Assembly: GCA_905331475.1 (NCBI GenBank)
Contig: CAJNYU010002055.1
Location: 62,001-126,000, forward strand
Direction of reading: 5' to 3'
Origin: Rotaria socialis
Lineage: Eukaryota; Rotifera; Eurotatoria; Philodinida; Philodinidae
Length of the DNA stretch: 64,000 bases
The notes under the pieces are model-generated. The model was not told the origin of the DNA, ran no database searches, and worked only from the letters and a program-made list of their open reading frames with translations. The translations under genes and the position numbers were made by a program. Positions 13,701 through 25,337 of this stretch are shown in pieces (within the stretch, counting starts at the first letter, position 1; each line of letters begins with the position of its first letter).

Positions 13701-16101
13701 TGTAAGAGATCATCACGCATTTTTCTTTGACCATCATCTAAATCATCTGATGAAAGAAGTTTTTCAATAACTGAACATAATGATGTCAGAGCAGCTACAC
13801 GAATATGATGGCTCTAAAGTATAATAGAAATAATTTATATTGAACTCCAATAAGTATTGACACTTCTTCTATGGTGACATGTGATTTGTTTCTTATGAAT
13901 TGCGATGCTATCACTAGTCTTTCCACAATAATTGAATGAAATAAAATTCTATATAAATTTGACTTTCTCAGAGTGCCCATGTTCATTTGAACATCAGTTT
14001 CATACAGGAAAATCAGCGAATGAAAATTATCTAGTCTACAGATATATGGATTTTATTTGATAGTATCTAGCCACTAACATAATGCTGCATCTCTATCTAT
14101 GATATAGTAATGTGTAAATTGCTGCAGTGATTGTGAATACTAATAGGACAATAATTCGGGAATGTAATTTCGAAAATTGCTTTTAATAAAATTTATTTAC
14201 CTTAAGAGTTAACAAACTACGTATCCTTCATTCACACTCATCTCATATGGAGGAACCTCGAGCCTTCTCGTCTACTTGAACACCACAATTTTATTTGACC
14301 AAGGTCTACCTTACATTCAAAAATCCTATATGTAACTTTTTGGCACCGATGAAATTTTATCAAATCTTTATAAACATTGAAACTGGCATTTTTCTCTCTT
14401 GATCTCTATTTTCGTAGAATATTCAACATATTCAGAATCAAATGACTTTTCAAACGCTAAAACTGTCATTGTGAGTAATATTCTTAGATAATTCATAGCA
14501 AAAGGAAAAAATCTCAACCAAAAAGCATTTGAACAAACCAATTGAGCTCTGATGAAGTTATCTAATTTCATAGTTGACTAACTTATCGAATTAAAATTTA
14601 GAAACTAGAGATGTACGAACATATCGATCGATGTCTACTTGTCATCCGCTCAATATAATAAAGAAATCTTTTTTTTTTCTTTTGTAAATTACTTCAGCTG
14701 TCAACAGATCAGATATTTGATCAATATGTGTTCGTATAATATGTGGATCAATTCTAGCCATATCAACAATAAATGTTGCCATTGTTTTTGCAGATGTATT
14801 ATCAGCTTGTGCAGCAACAAAATTCGTCTCACAGATTTCTCTAAATAAATTTCAAATTTCGATTGCACAAAATCGAAAGAAAACAATAATTATCTAAACA
14901 AACTTTAATAATTCAATAGCTAACGACGTATCTTGATAATCGATTAAAAGTGAATTAAGAACTGTAATCAATAAACTTGAATTACTATCATAGAGTTTAA
15001 CTGCTTGAATAAATTGAATGGAAGCTTCTGAAATAGTATAATTAGAAGACAATAGTATTCAATCATTTGAGTCATTTAAATATACCTCGTGCATGTTCAA
15101 ATTTATTAATCATAATCGTAAGAATCAATGGGAGACTTTCTTTTACAATTGGATTCTTTGCAATATCTTGTCGACGAATTAAATGATAGCATGGTTTAGT
15201 TACGCATCTTTGAAAAAATTAATTTCAATAATGAAAAACAAAATATGTTTTTATTTTTCTTACTTAACAAATTGTTCATCAATTATGGATGAATCCCATA
15301 ATGGTTTAATATGTGATCGAAGTATATCAGAAAGACCTTTTAAACATTTATCTCTCAATGTATCTGATGTTACTGTTGATTTTCCACCACTTTCTGCTTC
15401 TTTAGTTTTTTTACCTTTCTATTAATAAAAATCAAAAAAGGAAAATCAAAATAATAGCATAGATAAATTTATTGTTCGTTTACTTTTGGTGCAGGCATAT
15501 CAAAATCTGATGACTTATTAGCTTGATCGTTATCAAATCGAATAATATATTCGGCAAGTAAACATGAAAGCATTTTAATAATGTTTAAATGAAAACGTCG
15601 ATCGTCAGCTGAAAGACCAATATGAATTCGCCGTTGAGCTTCAGACATTTCACTTGCCGTTACTATTGTTAAAATAATTCGTATAAAGAAAACAAAAAAT
15701 AAGAATTCTCACATCGAAGTAATATTTCCACTGCTTGTGAACGTCCAGTAATTGCTACTTTATCGAAATGTCTATGAGAAAAAGAAATATTCTAAATTGA
15801 AATAAAAAAAAAACTCAAAAAATTCATACATAGCAATACAATAGAATAATGGAAACATTTCAAGTAGTTCTTTTGGTTCTCGAATTCGTGATAGATCTGT
15901 ATCAAAACAGAGAAGAATAAAAATACACAGTGAATCTTATTTTATTTTACTTTGTAAGCGTGTATTAATATCGGCGAGATCAAGAACATTTTGTACATAA
16001 TAAGAGCCAGTCGCAAGTTGTTTCTGTAGATCTTCAAATTGATTTGGTACATCAAATGTTGTCCATCCATTTACTGCTACTTCACTATTCCGTATAGACA
16101 T
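7778..16101 (-). CDS. NCAPD2: condensin complex subunit 1 (NCAPD2/CND1)
   Basis: HEAT-repeat subunit of condensin I, which together with SMC2/SMC4 and the kleisin compacts mitotic chromosomes. ATG is at 16101 and stop TAA at 7778-7780. I count about 26 exons; the first four are 16101-15951, 15896-15830, 15771-15713 and 15662-15484. Others lie near 15.42, 15.2, 15.03, 14.84, 13.81, 13.63, 13.36, 13.1, 12.9, 11.86, 11.58, 11.4, 11.27, 11.0, 10.6, 10.16, 9.9, 9.7, 9.37, 9.1, 8.1 and 7.98 kb. Family landmarks in order: VQNVLDL near the N-terminus, VTAFVRQHCLQLWT, RAIIRALKGA, and a Cnd1-domain run with VRVAIMVLMNDF, CLRDRSDNVRLAALK, LILKEMVKPKGQISE, NILPDIFSNL and SKEKQTESLSEKL. The C-terminus is basic/acidic, with poly-Asp (DDDDDDDED) and SKRGAAVAARKK. 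Four introns exceed 700 bp, against about 55 bp for the rest, apart from one near 250 bp. Confidence 0.93.
8110..9018 (-). repeat. long NCAPD2 intron with diverged TTTTAATGGATT repeats
   Basis: This ~0.9-kb intron contains, between about 8770 and 8990, six or more imperfect copies of a motif near GATTAAAATGGATTTT / TTTTAATGGATTTTTC in both orientations, spaced roughly 30-60 bp apart. The first part (8290-8535) is less AT-biased than its surroundings and stays open for 72 codons on the plus strand. That suggests an inserted fragment, though no protein family is recognisable. Confidence 0.4.
12146..12170. repeat. (CT)n microsatellite in NCAPD2 intron
   Basis: A run of CT dinucleotides interrupted once by CC lies in the ~780-bp intron 11864-12645 of the condensin gene. 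A second CT microsatellite sits near 30484-30508 in a GRIPAP1 intron. Confidence 0.85.
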
Positions 16102-16690
16102 TCTTTGTTTGTCTCTCTTCTAGAACAAGATCTCAAGTAAAATAAGGTGTAATACTTGAAAGAACAGGTATCGAAACCAATAATTGACAGACTGAACACA
16201 ATAGCAGATCGCTTATTGGCTATTTATTCTTTGTTCACAAAAGAAGAAAGAACAAACTTTCGAAGGAAACAAAAAAGTGATTATTTTCGTGTTTAATGTC
16301 ATAAACAACAGGAAAAATATGTCAAATAAATTTTCTTATAATTCAACTTTATTAAATAAAGATTTCTTTCTCGTGTAAATAGAGTTAAAGTATAGAAAAA
16401 TGAACGAATTCGTTGAGATGTCGCCCACATACACAAGTAGATATCGTTTCCATTAAGAAACACAAATGGATTGTAAGAGAACAAGTAATTGAAGATCACA
16501 CCTATATGTGATCTTGGATAAGAATTTATTGAAGTCAGTCGATATATATTATCATAACAATAGAATATTTCAGTGCAAAAGTGATATGCTAAATAAAGAA
16601 AACTATTCCAACGATGATTCATTTTTCTATTTCTATACGACTAAATGATTTTAAATATAAATGTGTGTTTATCAATCAGTGACACAAACA
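16102..16690. other. region upstream of NCAPD2, weak 107-codon frame
   Basis: This is the 5' flank of the condensin gene. A minus-strand ATG frame at 16622-16299 (107 codons, first residues MNHRWNSFLYLAYHF) is aromatic-rich and matches nothing I recognise. It may be chance or 5' leader sequence. No other gene is apparent. Confidence 0.25.
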
Positions 16691-16705
16691 GGTTTTTCGT
16701 TTGAG

Positions 16706-16758
16706 TGGTAGGTAGGGCGGCGCCCTACCATGCCCACTCCTGGTTACGCCACTACTGC
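16706..16758. mobile_element. transposon terminus or foldback remnant
   Basis: A GC-rich island in AT-rich DNA contains the near-palindrome GGTAGGGCGGCGCCCTACC inside a longer imperfect hairpin (GAGTGG... / ...CCCACTC). It ends in GGTTACGCCACTACTG. Read on the minus strand it starts CAGTAGTGGCGTAACCAGG, which resembles the widespread CAGTGGCGTA-type ends of hAT-like elements. The partner end and a target duplication were not found, so this is probably a solo or truncated terminus. Confidence 0.45.
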
Positions 16759-16804
16759 ACATGTGCCTTTGTATATTTACTAATTTTTAATAAACTTGTT
16801 TAGG

Positions 16805-19422
16805 ATACGAGTAATGATAATGATTTAATAAATCGTGCGATTTGCGGTGGTTTTCATGATGCTACAATTCCCGCATTGGAAATACAAATTCGTGAACTTC
16901 GTGTAGCTCTGGCCGATGAGATCAAACTTCGCACCACTGAACGTGCAACTCTGGATGATGAACGTACAGCAAATGAGAAAGACAATCGATTTCTCAAATG
17001 AAACTTTTTTTGTCTTTCTAGTTTTAGAAAGAAAAACAACGACAAAAAATCATCAATGTATTCACACTATGTGGACGAATATCTTTGGTAATCATTCATC
17101 AATATTTTTATCGTGTAATTGCTTCTATAAATTGGTGCAGTATCATTCGCTTCAGTAATAGGCCTTGGCGCCTATTTTCTCAAACCCAAATAGCAATACA
17201 AACCAAATGATGTTGCGCTCCCAGGTCGATCGTTCCGGTCACCAGATATTGTAGGAACCGGCCGGAAAGATGCGGAAAAATTACCGTATTTCGGAGGAAA
17301 ACACGGGAAGTCGCCGGAACGTGGAAGTAGTATTCCGATCGGAAAATTTTCGGAGTTTTTTCCGATGATTTACTGTCGGTTCCTACTGGAAAGCACTGGA
17401 AGCTGGCCGGAATACTGCTTCCATCTTCCAGCGATTTCCGGTCATTTCCCGTCGTACCGCCGCGACCTGGGGCCATAAAAAAAGAAAAAGACTCGAGAGA
17501 CTACTGGGAGCTATTTCTTACTAGAATTTATCGTCTGTGATAATATTTCATCACGCCATTATCCTTATTATCACTTGGATCAACGCCTACCTATTCACAT
17601 ATATTTGTCTAGATTAAGCTGTAAATACTGAAGAGCTGTATAGAATTTATCCGAAAATACTCAGAGAAGTTTTTGGAAGCCACAATAAGCTCCAATAAAA
17701 CAAGTTCTAATAGCTGCTGAATTATATATGACGTTTCTTATCTGATTAAGATATGCTTTATCTCAGAATTAAAAAGTTGTTTTTATTGAAAATGTACGTC
17801 ACGGATAGTTTGATTTTTATCAAAATGAAAATATTACATTTGTTTAGTTTAGGATGATGCATTAATAAAATTTTTATGTTCTCATCTTAATCGATCAATC
17901 AATACATCAATAACATCATTATCAAAATCAAATTCTTGGAATTTATTTGATTCTCATATTTTTCTTTTCGCTGTTATTATTTGTTTTGTTCTTCGTTGGG
18001 GTTTATTTTCTTAAGCTGTGTCAAAGTGCACTTGTTCTGTTTCACCTAATTCCTTTTCTTCATACATCGAAATCCTGATTAAAGTCATAGTTTACATTTG
18101 TTGTTATTGACATTGATATGTTTTTTTTTGATTTATTGATGGTTCATTGTACTGAAAGAGAAGAATAAGATATCTAGATAGATGTAATGTTGATATTGAT
18201 CTACTTTGTTTGCAGAGACAAAAGAAACACAAACGATGCGAAATAATGAAAAAAGGAGACTTCTTGAAAATATTAAACAAGAAATTCGTTCATTATGAAT
18301 TAGTTCATCAAAAACTAAATATGGAGGATTATCAGGCTTATTACTATATTCGGATTATAAAACATTAAATCTTGGTATAGAAGTGCCATGTAAGTTATTT
18401 CTTATTTAATGAATGCAAGAGAGAACAGATAGTTCACATCGAATGTGATTTGAGTTCTTTTTAATAAATGGAGAACACTTTGAGAAATGGAGTCCTTTGA
18501 AAAGAAACGTGTATTGACATTTTTTTCTTATTTTTGTAGTTTTTAAATGAATAAATTATTCAACATGTCTGATCAGGAAGAATCGTTTGAAAATGCTTTG
18601 ATTTCCAGTATGTAATAGTTATCTACAATCATTCCATATCGATGAAGAACTCCAAAGAATTTGTATAAAATTGTTCGAAATTTTTTAAATGGCGAGCTCG
18701 AGATTTTCCAACATAGTCCTGTATTAATTTAGAATGAATCGTCTCATTACTGGTTCCATATCGTACAGAAAATGACTTATTTTATGATCGTATCGAGAAC
18801 AACCCATTTTCATTCGTAGCTTTTATTTATTCAAGAAAAATATGTGAAATAATCTGTTTTTTTTAAGCTTTTCTTTCTATCATGCAAAAAAAGCTAGCGA
18901 CAGACTACATGAATGTTTGCTTTGCGTCGCACTAAAAATGACTGAGGCGGAGCGAACTCTATCAAAGAGATAGTTTTTTTTTTATGATAAATAAGCAGTA
19001 ATAAAATCAGAAGTCTATTCAAGAGTAAACGTAGATCCTATTCCGTTGATCTGGATTTTAACGGCTTATGAGACTTGAGAATTAACAAAGAAGTTTACTA
19101 ACCACTTGCAGTTCTTACAATTAGAATTACAAATCTGTCAAAATTAGAATAGAAGGCTATTTAATTTCTAAACAATAAATTTCCAATCACGATCTCTTTT
19201 CATATTGTAATATTCATGGCATTGATCAGTAAATTTCTTCGAAGTGAAAGCAATAATAAAACATGAATGGTGACTGAAATCATTTTTAGAAAATCGATGC
19301 CGAGAAAATTTTTATCAACGCGCTGATACTGATATTTATAATGAAGAGAACAATATGGTTTCTGTATCTATTGATCATGATGAATTACTATCATTGAAAC
19401 TACTTGTTTTAGAAATTTAATC
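16805..19422 (+). pseudogene. fragmented coiled-coil gene remnant
   Basis: Several exon-like segments on the plus strand each follow a splice acceptor. (a) 16805-17001 is open and ends in TGA; it includes PALEIQIRELRVALADE and TTERATLDDERTANEKD, a clear amphipathic coiled coil. (b) 17852-17950 includes DDALIKFLCSHLNRS. (c) 18221-18390 has an in-frame TGA at 18297-18299 and ends at a GTAAGT donor. (d) 18564-18605 includes MSDQEESFENALIS before a GTATGT donor. (e) 19288-19422, joined in phase to (d), includes DHDELLSLKLLVLEI before its stop. Segments a-c do not join into one frame, so the locus looks broken. The ELLSLKLLVLEI end weakly recalls the end of an intermediate-filament rod, but that is speculation. 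Confidence 0.4.
17213..17474. mobile_element. GC-rich putative MITE with CCCAGGTCG inverted ends
   Basis: This ~260-bp block is far richer in G+C than its surroundings and is dominated by CCGGAA/TTCCGG motifs. Its ends are inverted: CCCAGGTCG at the left and CGACCTGGG at the right. No open frame, splice signal or clean target-site duplication is visible. A non-autonomous DNA element is the simplest reading. A fragment of horizontally acquired GC-rich DNA is the alternative. Confidence 0.45.
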
Positions 19423-21226
19423 ATCGTCTATTTCTCATTAATAAACATTCAATATTAAATGATCTGATTTTTAACCGATTGTTCATTTTTTGATCGAAAC
19501 AAGCATTACTGATTTGTGAAAGACTGAATATTATTATTGAGAGATCTATTCTCGAATAAAAACTTATTAGAACGCAAATCTTTTATGAATCATTTCGTAT
19601 ACTGATAGATGATACTCATCAGAGCTATAGGCGAAAGCTTAGTGCAATCGTATGAAATAACATATCCTAGCAGAATATGAAATAGACGAATGAAAACGTA
19701 GGGAAAATGTCCACGATGCAGAAACGAGTACGAAACCTTGGGGCTCATGAAAGAGGGCTTATAGCAACACTTTGATACTGTAATTCTAACTGTAACATTT
19801 TTTTAATTTATTCAGTATCGGAAATGATAAAGACGTTATTTGCAAGTGATTCGTATAGCTGATTTCTTTGATAGTTCGAGTTTTATTCTTGTTAATAAAA
19901 GTTATTTGTCAGCTATTAATCAACTGTGATCCATATTTCATATCCATGTTAACATAGACACATAAATAAAGATCTATTTGCTATATATTTTTAATGCTAT
20001 TTGATTTGATAAAAAAATTGACTGAATATTCTATATGATTCAGTATACTAAGACAAGTTAGTTGTTCAAATGAAAAAAGAAAATTTCTCGGCACGAAGAA
20101 GACTATCTTTTCCATTTTAATAAAATCTGTATTTTGCTATTAATAAGATGCAAAAGAAAGAAAAAAATATTCATTACATTAGCACTGACTAAAAACTCGA
20201 TTGCACGAGCGTTTCAAAGTTTATTTTTAACAGATGCCCATCATTATAGGAAATAACTACTTAAAAACTTATGATTATAATTATGAAAAAGTGATCGCAT
20301 TCACGAATTACACCGTAACTAGTCGATAAGAATAAGACTATATAGAAAATATATTCTTGTTTCAACAACGAATCTCATATTGCAGAATATTCATATTGAC
20401 ATTTTATGTATTAACTATTTTTTATCGAATGTTAAGCTGTTGTTATCCAGTACGTAACATTCATTTATAATGATGAAATTTATTGAAGAACGCTAAGTAA
20501 AAATATATAATATCCGGTCATCTCTATTGACTTATTCATGATCTATGAAATGGATCGTTATTTTCTAAATATATTTCAAGTATAATCTTATAATTGAACA
20601 TAGTAGATTTTGTCAAGAAAATTTCAAAATCATCGACCATATAGACTAATGTAACATATTTTATAACGACAATGATAATTATGAAATTGTTTTCAAAAGA
20701 CTTATCTAACAGCAATCGACAACAGAAGATATCTATTTGTTTTACATTGGCATAAATCATAATCTTAAATTTAATTAAAATATTGGTGATATATTTTTCT
20801 GTTGAGTAAATATAATATTTAAATTGAACAACAAATTCATGAATTTTTGTAAACAAATGATTATAGCTATGTTGTTTATATATAAACATGACTAAATCTA
20901 TCTCGAACATAAGATTTGTATAGATAGACTAGTCGAGATGATGTAAATTTAAACTAATGATGCAGAACAAAGCATTAAGGCGAAAAGAAAATAATATGAC
21001 GATTGTTTTCTCTTCGGGCTATCTATACGTGTATATATATATATATATATATATATGAATTAGAGAATAGATAAACGCATTTGTTCGGTTAATTCTACAT
21101 CATTAGGTGGCACGTTTTTACATCATCGTCATTATCAAGCGAATTCACAACGAAACTACTAAGCATAACTAGTAGTGATAAAACCTATTTTATTTTACTC
21201 TATCTCGATAGAAACATAAATCAAAT
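19423..21226. other. intergenic DNA with one long AT-rich open frame
   Basis: No multi-exon gene is recognisable here. On the minus strand, 20910-20536 is open from ATG for 124 codons, longer than expected by chance at this base composition. It has no signal peptide, recognisable motif or flanking splice sites, and could be a small orphan gene. An (AT)n microsatellite lies at about 21030-21056. Confidence 0.4.
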
Positions 21227-22082
21227 ATGGCCTGTTATTATAACATTCCGAACAAAGTGAATTTGCCGCTTATGTCACCTTCAAAAGATATCGATCCGAT
21301 TTTTATCAGTAAATCCAAACCATCAATTATCATTGAAAGTGAAAAGAAAACAGCAAGACAAATAAAACATCGCCATCCGAATATCAGTAATGCAAAAGAA
21401 AATACACCTCCAAGGCGTATTGCAACATATAATAAACTTTATAAACCATTGCAAACAGTGGTTAAAAATACTGTACCAAAGCCAGGTTTGTTTCAAATAT
21501 TTATTCTATAATTCAAAAAGCAGGTGTTGTTTTTTTTCATCTTAGATCCTCGACGTCTGTTTAATTTTATTGATACTAATACGGATTCTCGTCTTAGTTA
21601 CCTTGAATTTCGTTCTTGGATGCTTGTCATTGATAAGACATTAGCTGAACATGAATTATTCCAATTATTTAATGAAATAGATCGAAATAGTAAGATGCAC
21701 GGTCAATTGATTTTCTGTATTTTTGATTATTATTTTGTTTTTGCAGGTGATGGTTTTATTCAATATAAAGAATTTCGAGATTATTTTGGTGAAGATCTTT
21801 TAACAGATGAAGCAAATGTTGTTGAATTAACTGCTTTATTTAATGAAATTAATACTGATAAATCGAGTTCTATAACACTCGATCAACTTTTAGCATTTTT
21901 TAATAGAAATTCAACAATGATAACAGAACAAGAAGCACGAATTTTTCTTGGTATGGTTTCCGATGCTGGAAATGAAAATAGCATCTCACTTAAAGGTAAA
22001 TTGTTGAAAAATAGAATTTGCTAATAAAATACTTTTAATTTTTTTAGAATTTTTAAAAGCAATGCATGAATGGAAAGTGTAA
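21227..22082 (+). CDS. EF-hand calcium-binding protein
   Basis: Four exons join in phase: 21227-21485, 21546-21689, 21747-21995 and 22048-22082 (stop TAA). They encode about 228 aa. The basic Ser/Lys-rich N-terminal ~85 residues are probably disordered. EF-hand-like units follow: FNFIDTNTDSRLSYLEF (complete D-x-N-x-D loop), FNEIDRNSDGFIQYKEF (canonical DxNxDGxIxxxE loop), FNEINTDKSSSITLDQL (loop starts with N), and VSDAGNENSISLKEFLK (degenerate). The layout is calmodulin-like, but loops 3 and 4 probably bind Ca2+ weakly or not at all. It is convergent with the GILT gene, with stops 192 bp apart. A specific subfamily cannot be assigned. Confidence 0.8.
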
Positions 22083-22274
22083 ATGAAATATCTAGAAAAT
22101 TTTTCAGTCTATAATTATTATTATTTTTTCCCAATTTAAATTTTTATTCGTTGTACTATTTTTTTTCGTTCGCTTTATTTTTAATAAATATACTAAACAA
22201 CAGAAAAGAAACAAAAATGACGATGATAAAGTTTTGATTAAAACAAAACGAAGCGCAATAATAAAAAATACAGA

Positions 22275-23177
22275 TTAAATAGAAGCACCACATTCAGTAG
22301 ATTTATTAGGTCCATTATATCTTGAACAGATAGATTTGATTAAACTCTTTTCATCACGTCCTTCTGAACATCCATACCAGGTACCATCATGCATACACCA
22401 AAATTTTCCATTTAAATGAATGGTACAAGATTTTGTAGCAGATGCTGAACGTGTTTTTTCTAGTGATTTATGGAATAGTTCATTGGCTTTATCAGATTTA
22501 ACACATGCGTCAATATCTGACCATTTCAATGTATCATCCGATGTTTCTTTGACACATCGTTCACCGTTGTCAGGAATGTTTTCGAGGTTTCTTGATTGAC
22601 ACTGAAGGAATTTCAGTAACGTTGTTTGTGAACTCATACTTTGTACACATAATTGTTGTTTATTACCAAGACATTCACTTGGGCCATGCATACATTCGAA
22701 TTCATTTGATTTTTTTTCATATCCAATGTAGGATACAGTAAAATTAACAATGGGAAATAGTTTCGACAAAGTTGGAGTAAATAATAGTTCGCATTTTCGT
22801 GCATCAGGACATTTTGACATAACAAAAAAGTCCACACGCACCGGGCTGCCAGAAACAACTGGATTAGAAAAAAATGAAGTGTATGTTATTTTTGTCGCTG
22901 TTATAAAAGGAAAATTTTCGTTCAGTTTATTACTAGATATTGAATCAGGTGATGAATAAGAATTATAGAGAATAGTTGTGCCGAAAATTAAGATGGCTGC
23001 AAGCAGCAGAAGAGTAAATTTTTGATTCATTGGTAATCGTTGAAACCAGTATGCACGACGATAATACTGGCGCTAGAAGAGAAGAAAAAAAAAGAAGTTG
23101 CATAGTATTTTAGTTGTTACTTTCATGTGAAAAATTTTCCGAATAATTAATTGCTTTTGAGTTGCGTCTGCATGCAT
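22275..23177 (-). CDS. GILT-family thiol reductase, membrane-anchored
   Basis: The main exon is 23030-22275 from an internal ATG (251 aa). It carries the family signature CMHGPSECLGNKQQLC, matching CxHGx2ECx2Nx4C. An N-terminal hydrophobic segment (FTLLLLAAILIFGTTIL) acts as signal or anchor. The usual CxxC redox site is replaced by MSKCPDARKCE (C-x5-C), a variant I associate with fungal and some invertebrate GILT-like proteins. The frame stays open upstream of the ATG to an acceptor (CTTCTCTTCTAG) near 23074. It can be joined in phase 0 to a short exon starting at ATG 23177 or at a nearer in-frame ATG at its 3' end. This would put a basic cytoplasmic tail (RQYYRRAYWFQRLP) before the helix, i.e. 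a type II protein. Predicted role is disulfide chemistry in the lysosome or secretory route. The upstream exon is less certain than the domain. Confidence 0.82.
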
Positions 23178-25337
23178 TATATAAACTCAAACGAACTATG
23201 AATATACTGAAAAGCATTCGAAACCTTAGAGTGTATATGTATGAGAATATTCTTTTTTGTGCTTACTCTTCATATCACTAATGTGATCGTCTTCAGAAAT
23301 GTCAGGAAAAAATTATGTTTACATTTCGACATAAAGTTCTGTATAGAAATAGATTTTGAACAGTATCCGTTTTTGGAAGAAGTTTCAAATTTTGTCACTA
23401 TTCATATTCGAAAGACAAAAATATAATAATAACGTATCTTTTACATATTCACCTATACTGTCAGATTTGGTGTTCTTATTTCTAGATTGAACTAGATCAA
23501 AAGGCATGAAACATGCACAAAAATGAATTCTCCTGAAGACTTTTTTCCATGTGATGTTCGAATCCAAAATTCTAAGATTAGGACTCTTGATACTCTTGTG
23601 GGAATTATGATGTCTATTTTAAAAATAGCATACTCATGTTGTAGTAGCACTCTTATCATGAGCTAAGAACATCAACTCTTGTCAAAATAGTCGCAGCTCA
23701 TATGGGTATACATAGTGCGTATAGTCTTGATGCAAAAATAATTTATTAGCTGGATCACGGACTTTCGTGTCAAATGTCATCAGGTGTTGCTATGAAGTAT
23801 TTCTTAGCACGATAAGTGTAATTGGTAAATATGAAATTCATCATCTAGTAATGTACAAAGCAGAAAATAAATTTATTCGTCTGATAGAAATAAACAACAA
23901 ATTTTGCTCATATGGAAATGAACCCTTTTTGTTCTAAAAGTGTCTTCTCCCTAAATCGTTTATAGTTAGCTTTATAAATAACTTCGATAATATGACTAAA
24001 CAGGAAACATGATTCATTTCTTTTATTTTAATTTTAATGAGTTCTGTTCTGCGTATAAATATTGAATACTGTTGTAATAAAGGTCCTGTAGTGATGTAGG
24101 TTTTTACTTGTAACGGGCTAAGCTATTGAATCTGTTATATCTATGTTGAGGGATTCATGTGGGCACTACCAGTTTTGGAGGAAAAAAATTATATTTTAAT
24201 GTAGATCCTCAATACAGCTCATTTATAGACATTAAATATATTAATTTACATTCAAGACAATCAGACGTTCTAAACAAAGTTTCAGTATGACATTGTACTA
24301 TAAAATCTTCTCGAAAACTAAAGGTTGTACAGAAGTCATTAAAAAAAATGATACATACAAAAACTCGATAACCTATATGAATCACAAAAGGAACTCAGAT
24401 CAATATTTGGGCTTTAACTAGGACACGATGTAGTATCTGTCGACAAATATCATTGACATGGAAATAATGAGGCAGCTGAATAGGTTCTTTCATAAGTTAT
24501 GCTATTATAGAAAGAACAAATGACACTGTTTTTCTATTTTCTTTTCAAATGAAGCCCCGCTATTAATTTATTTAAGTCATTTCAGTATTTCTCTACTTTG
24601 ATTGTAGGTATAAAAAAAAATGAAATATTTACTTATAGTGTTTCGTAACAAAATTCAACGTGTTGCCTAAAAATGTGATCATAGTATTCACATTTTCTCT
24701 ATGGGACGAATGAGAGTACGTAATCATTTCATATTACGTCATTTCTAAAGCCTTTCTTTAGAGAACTAAAAATCAATTATTTCTTTTTCACTTGGTGTTT
24801 TTTTTCACATTAAAGGCAACTATTCATATTGGAAATTCTTTCAGTTTACCTTTTCTTTATCAAAAACTAAAATTTACAAAAAGTTCAATCTATTTGTATA
24901 GCTTACCAGAACGGTTTGTTTTAGTTCGACATACAATGACATAATCGACTTTGATCACAGAAACTAATTTTCTACAACTAAAATCTTATTGTTAGAAAAA
25001 GAAAACATCACGACATGCAGATTTTATGAAATAAACATGTTCGATAGAATTTTCATTTGTTTTACTTTGGATCAATAATCAATCGGATAAATATAAGAAA
25101 TAAAATCTTACGCATATATGCCAAGGGTGAACAATAATGAAAAAATTACATGTGAAAAATCTCACCGTTACACACAATTGAATATGTGAGATATGACGAA
25201 CAAGTTATTTAGAAAAGGAAAAAGAAAAAGAATTCTGAATTGATACAAAACAATTTAAAGGAATATTGATGACTAGAATAGACGAAAGGAAACAAGAAGA
25301 CGAAAATGGAATGATAAAAATATATTAAGATAAAAAA
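23178..25337. other. intergenic AT-rich DNA
   Basis: I see no gene with coding composition or paired splice sites between the GILT 5' end and the GRIPAP1 3' end. A TATATAA element directly abuts the possible GILT ATG at 23177. If it is a TATA box, transcription would start inside that exon and favour a more downstream start. Confidence 0.4.
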
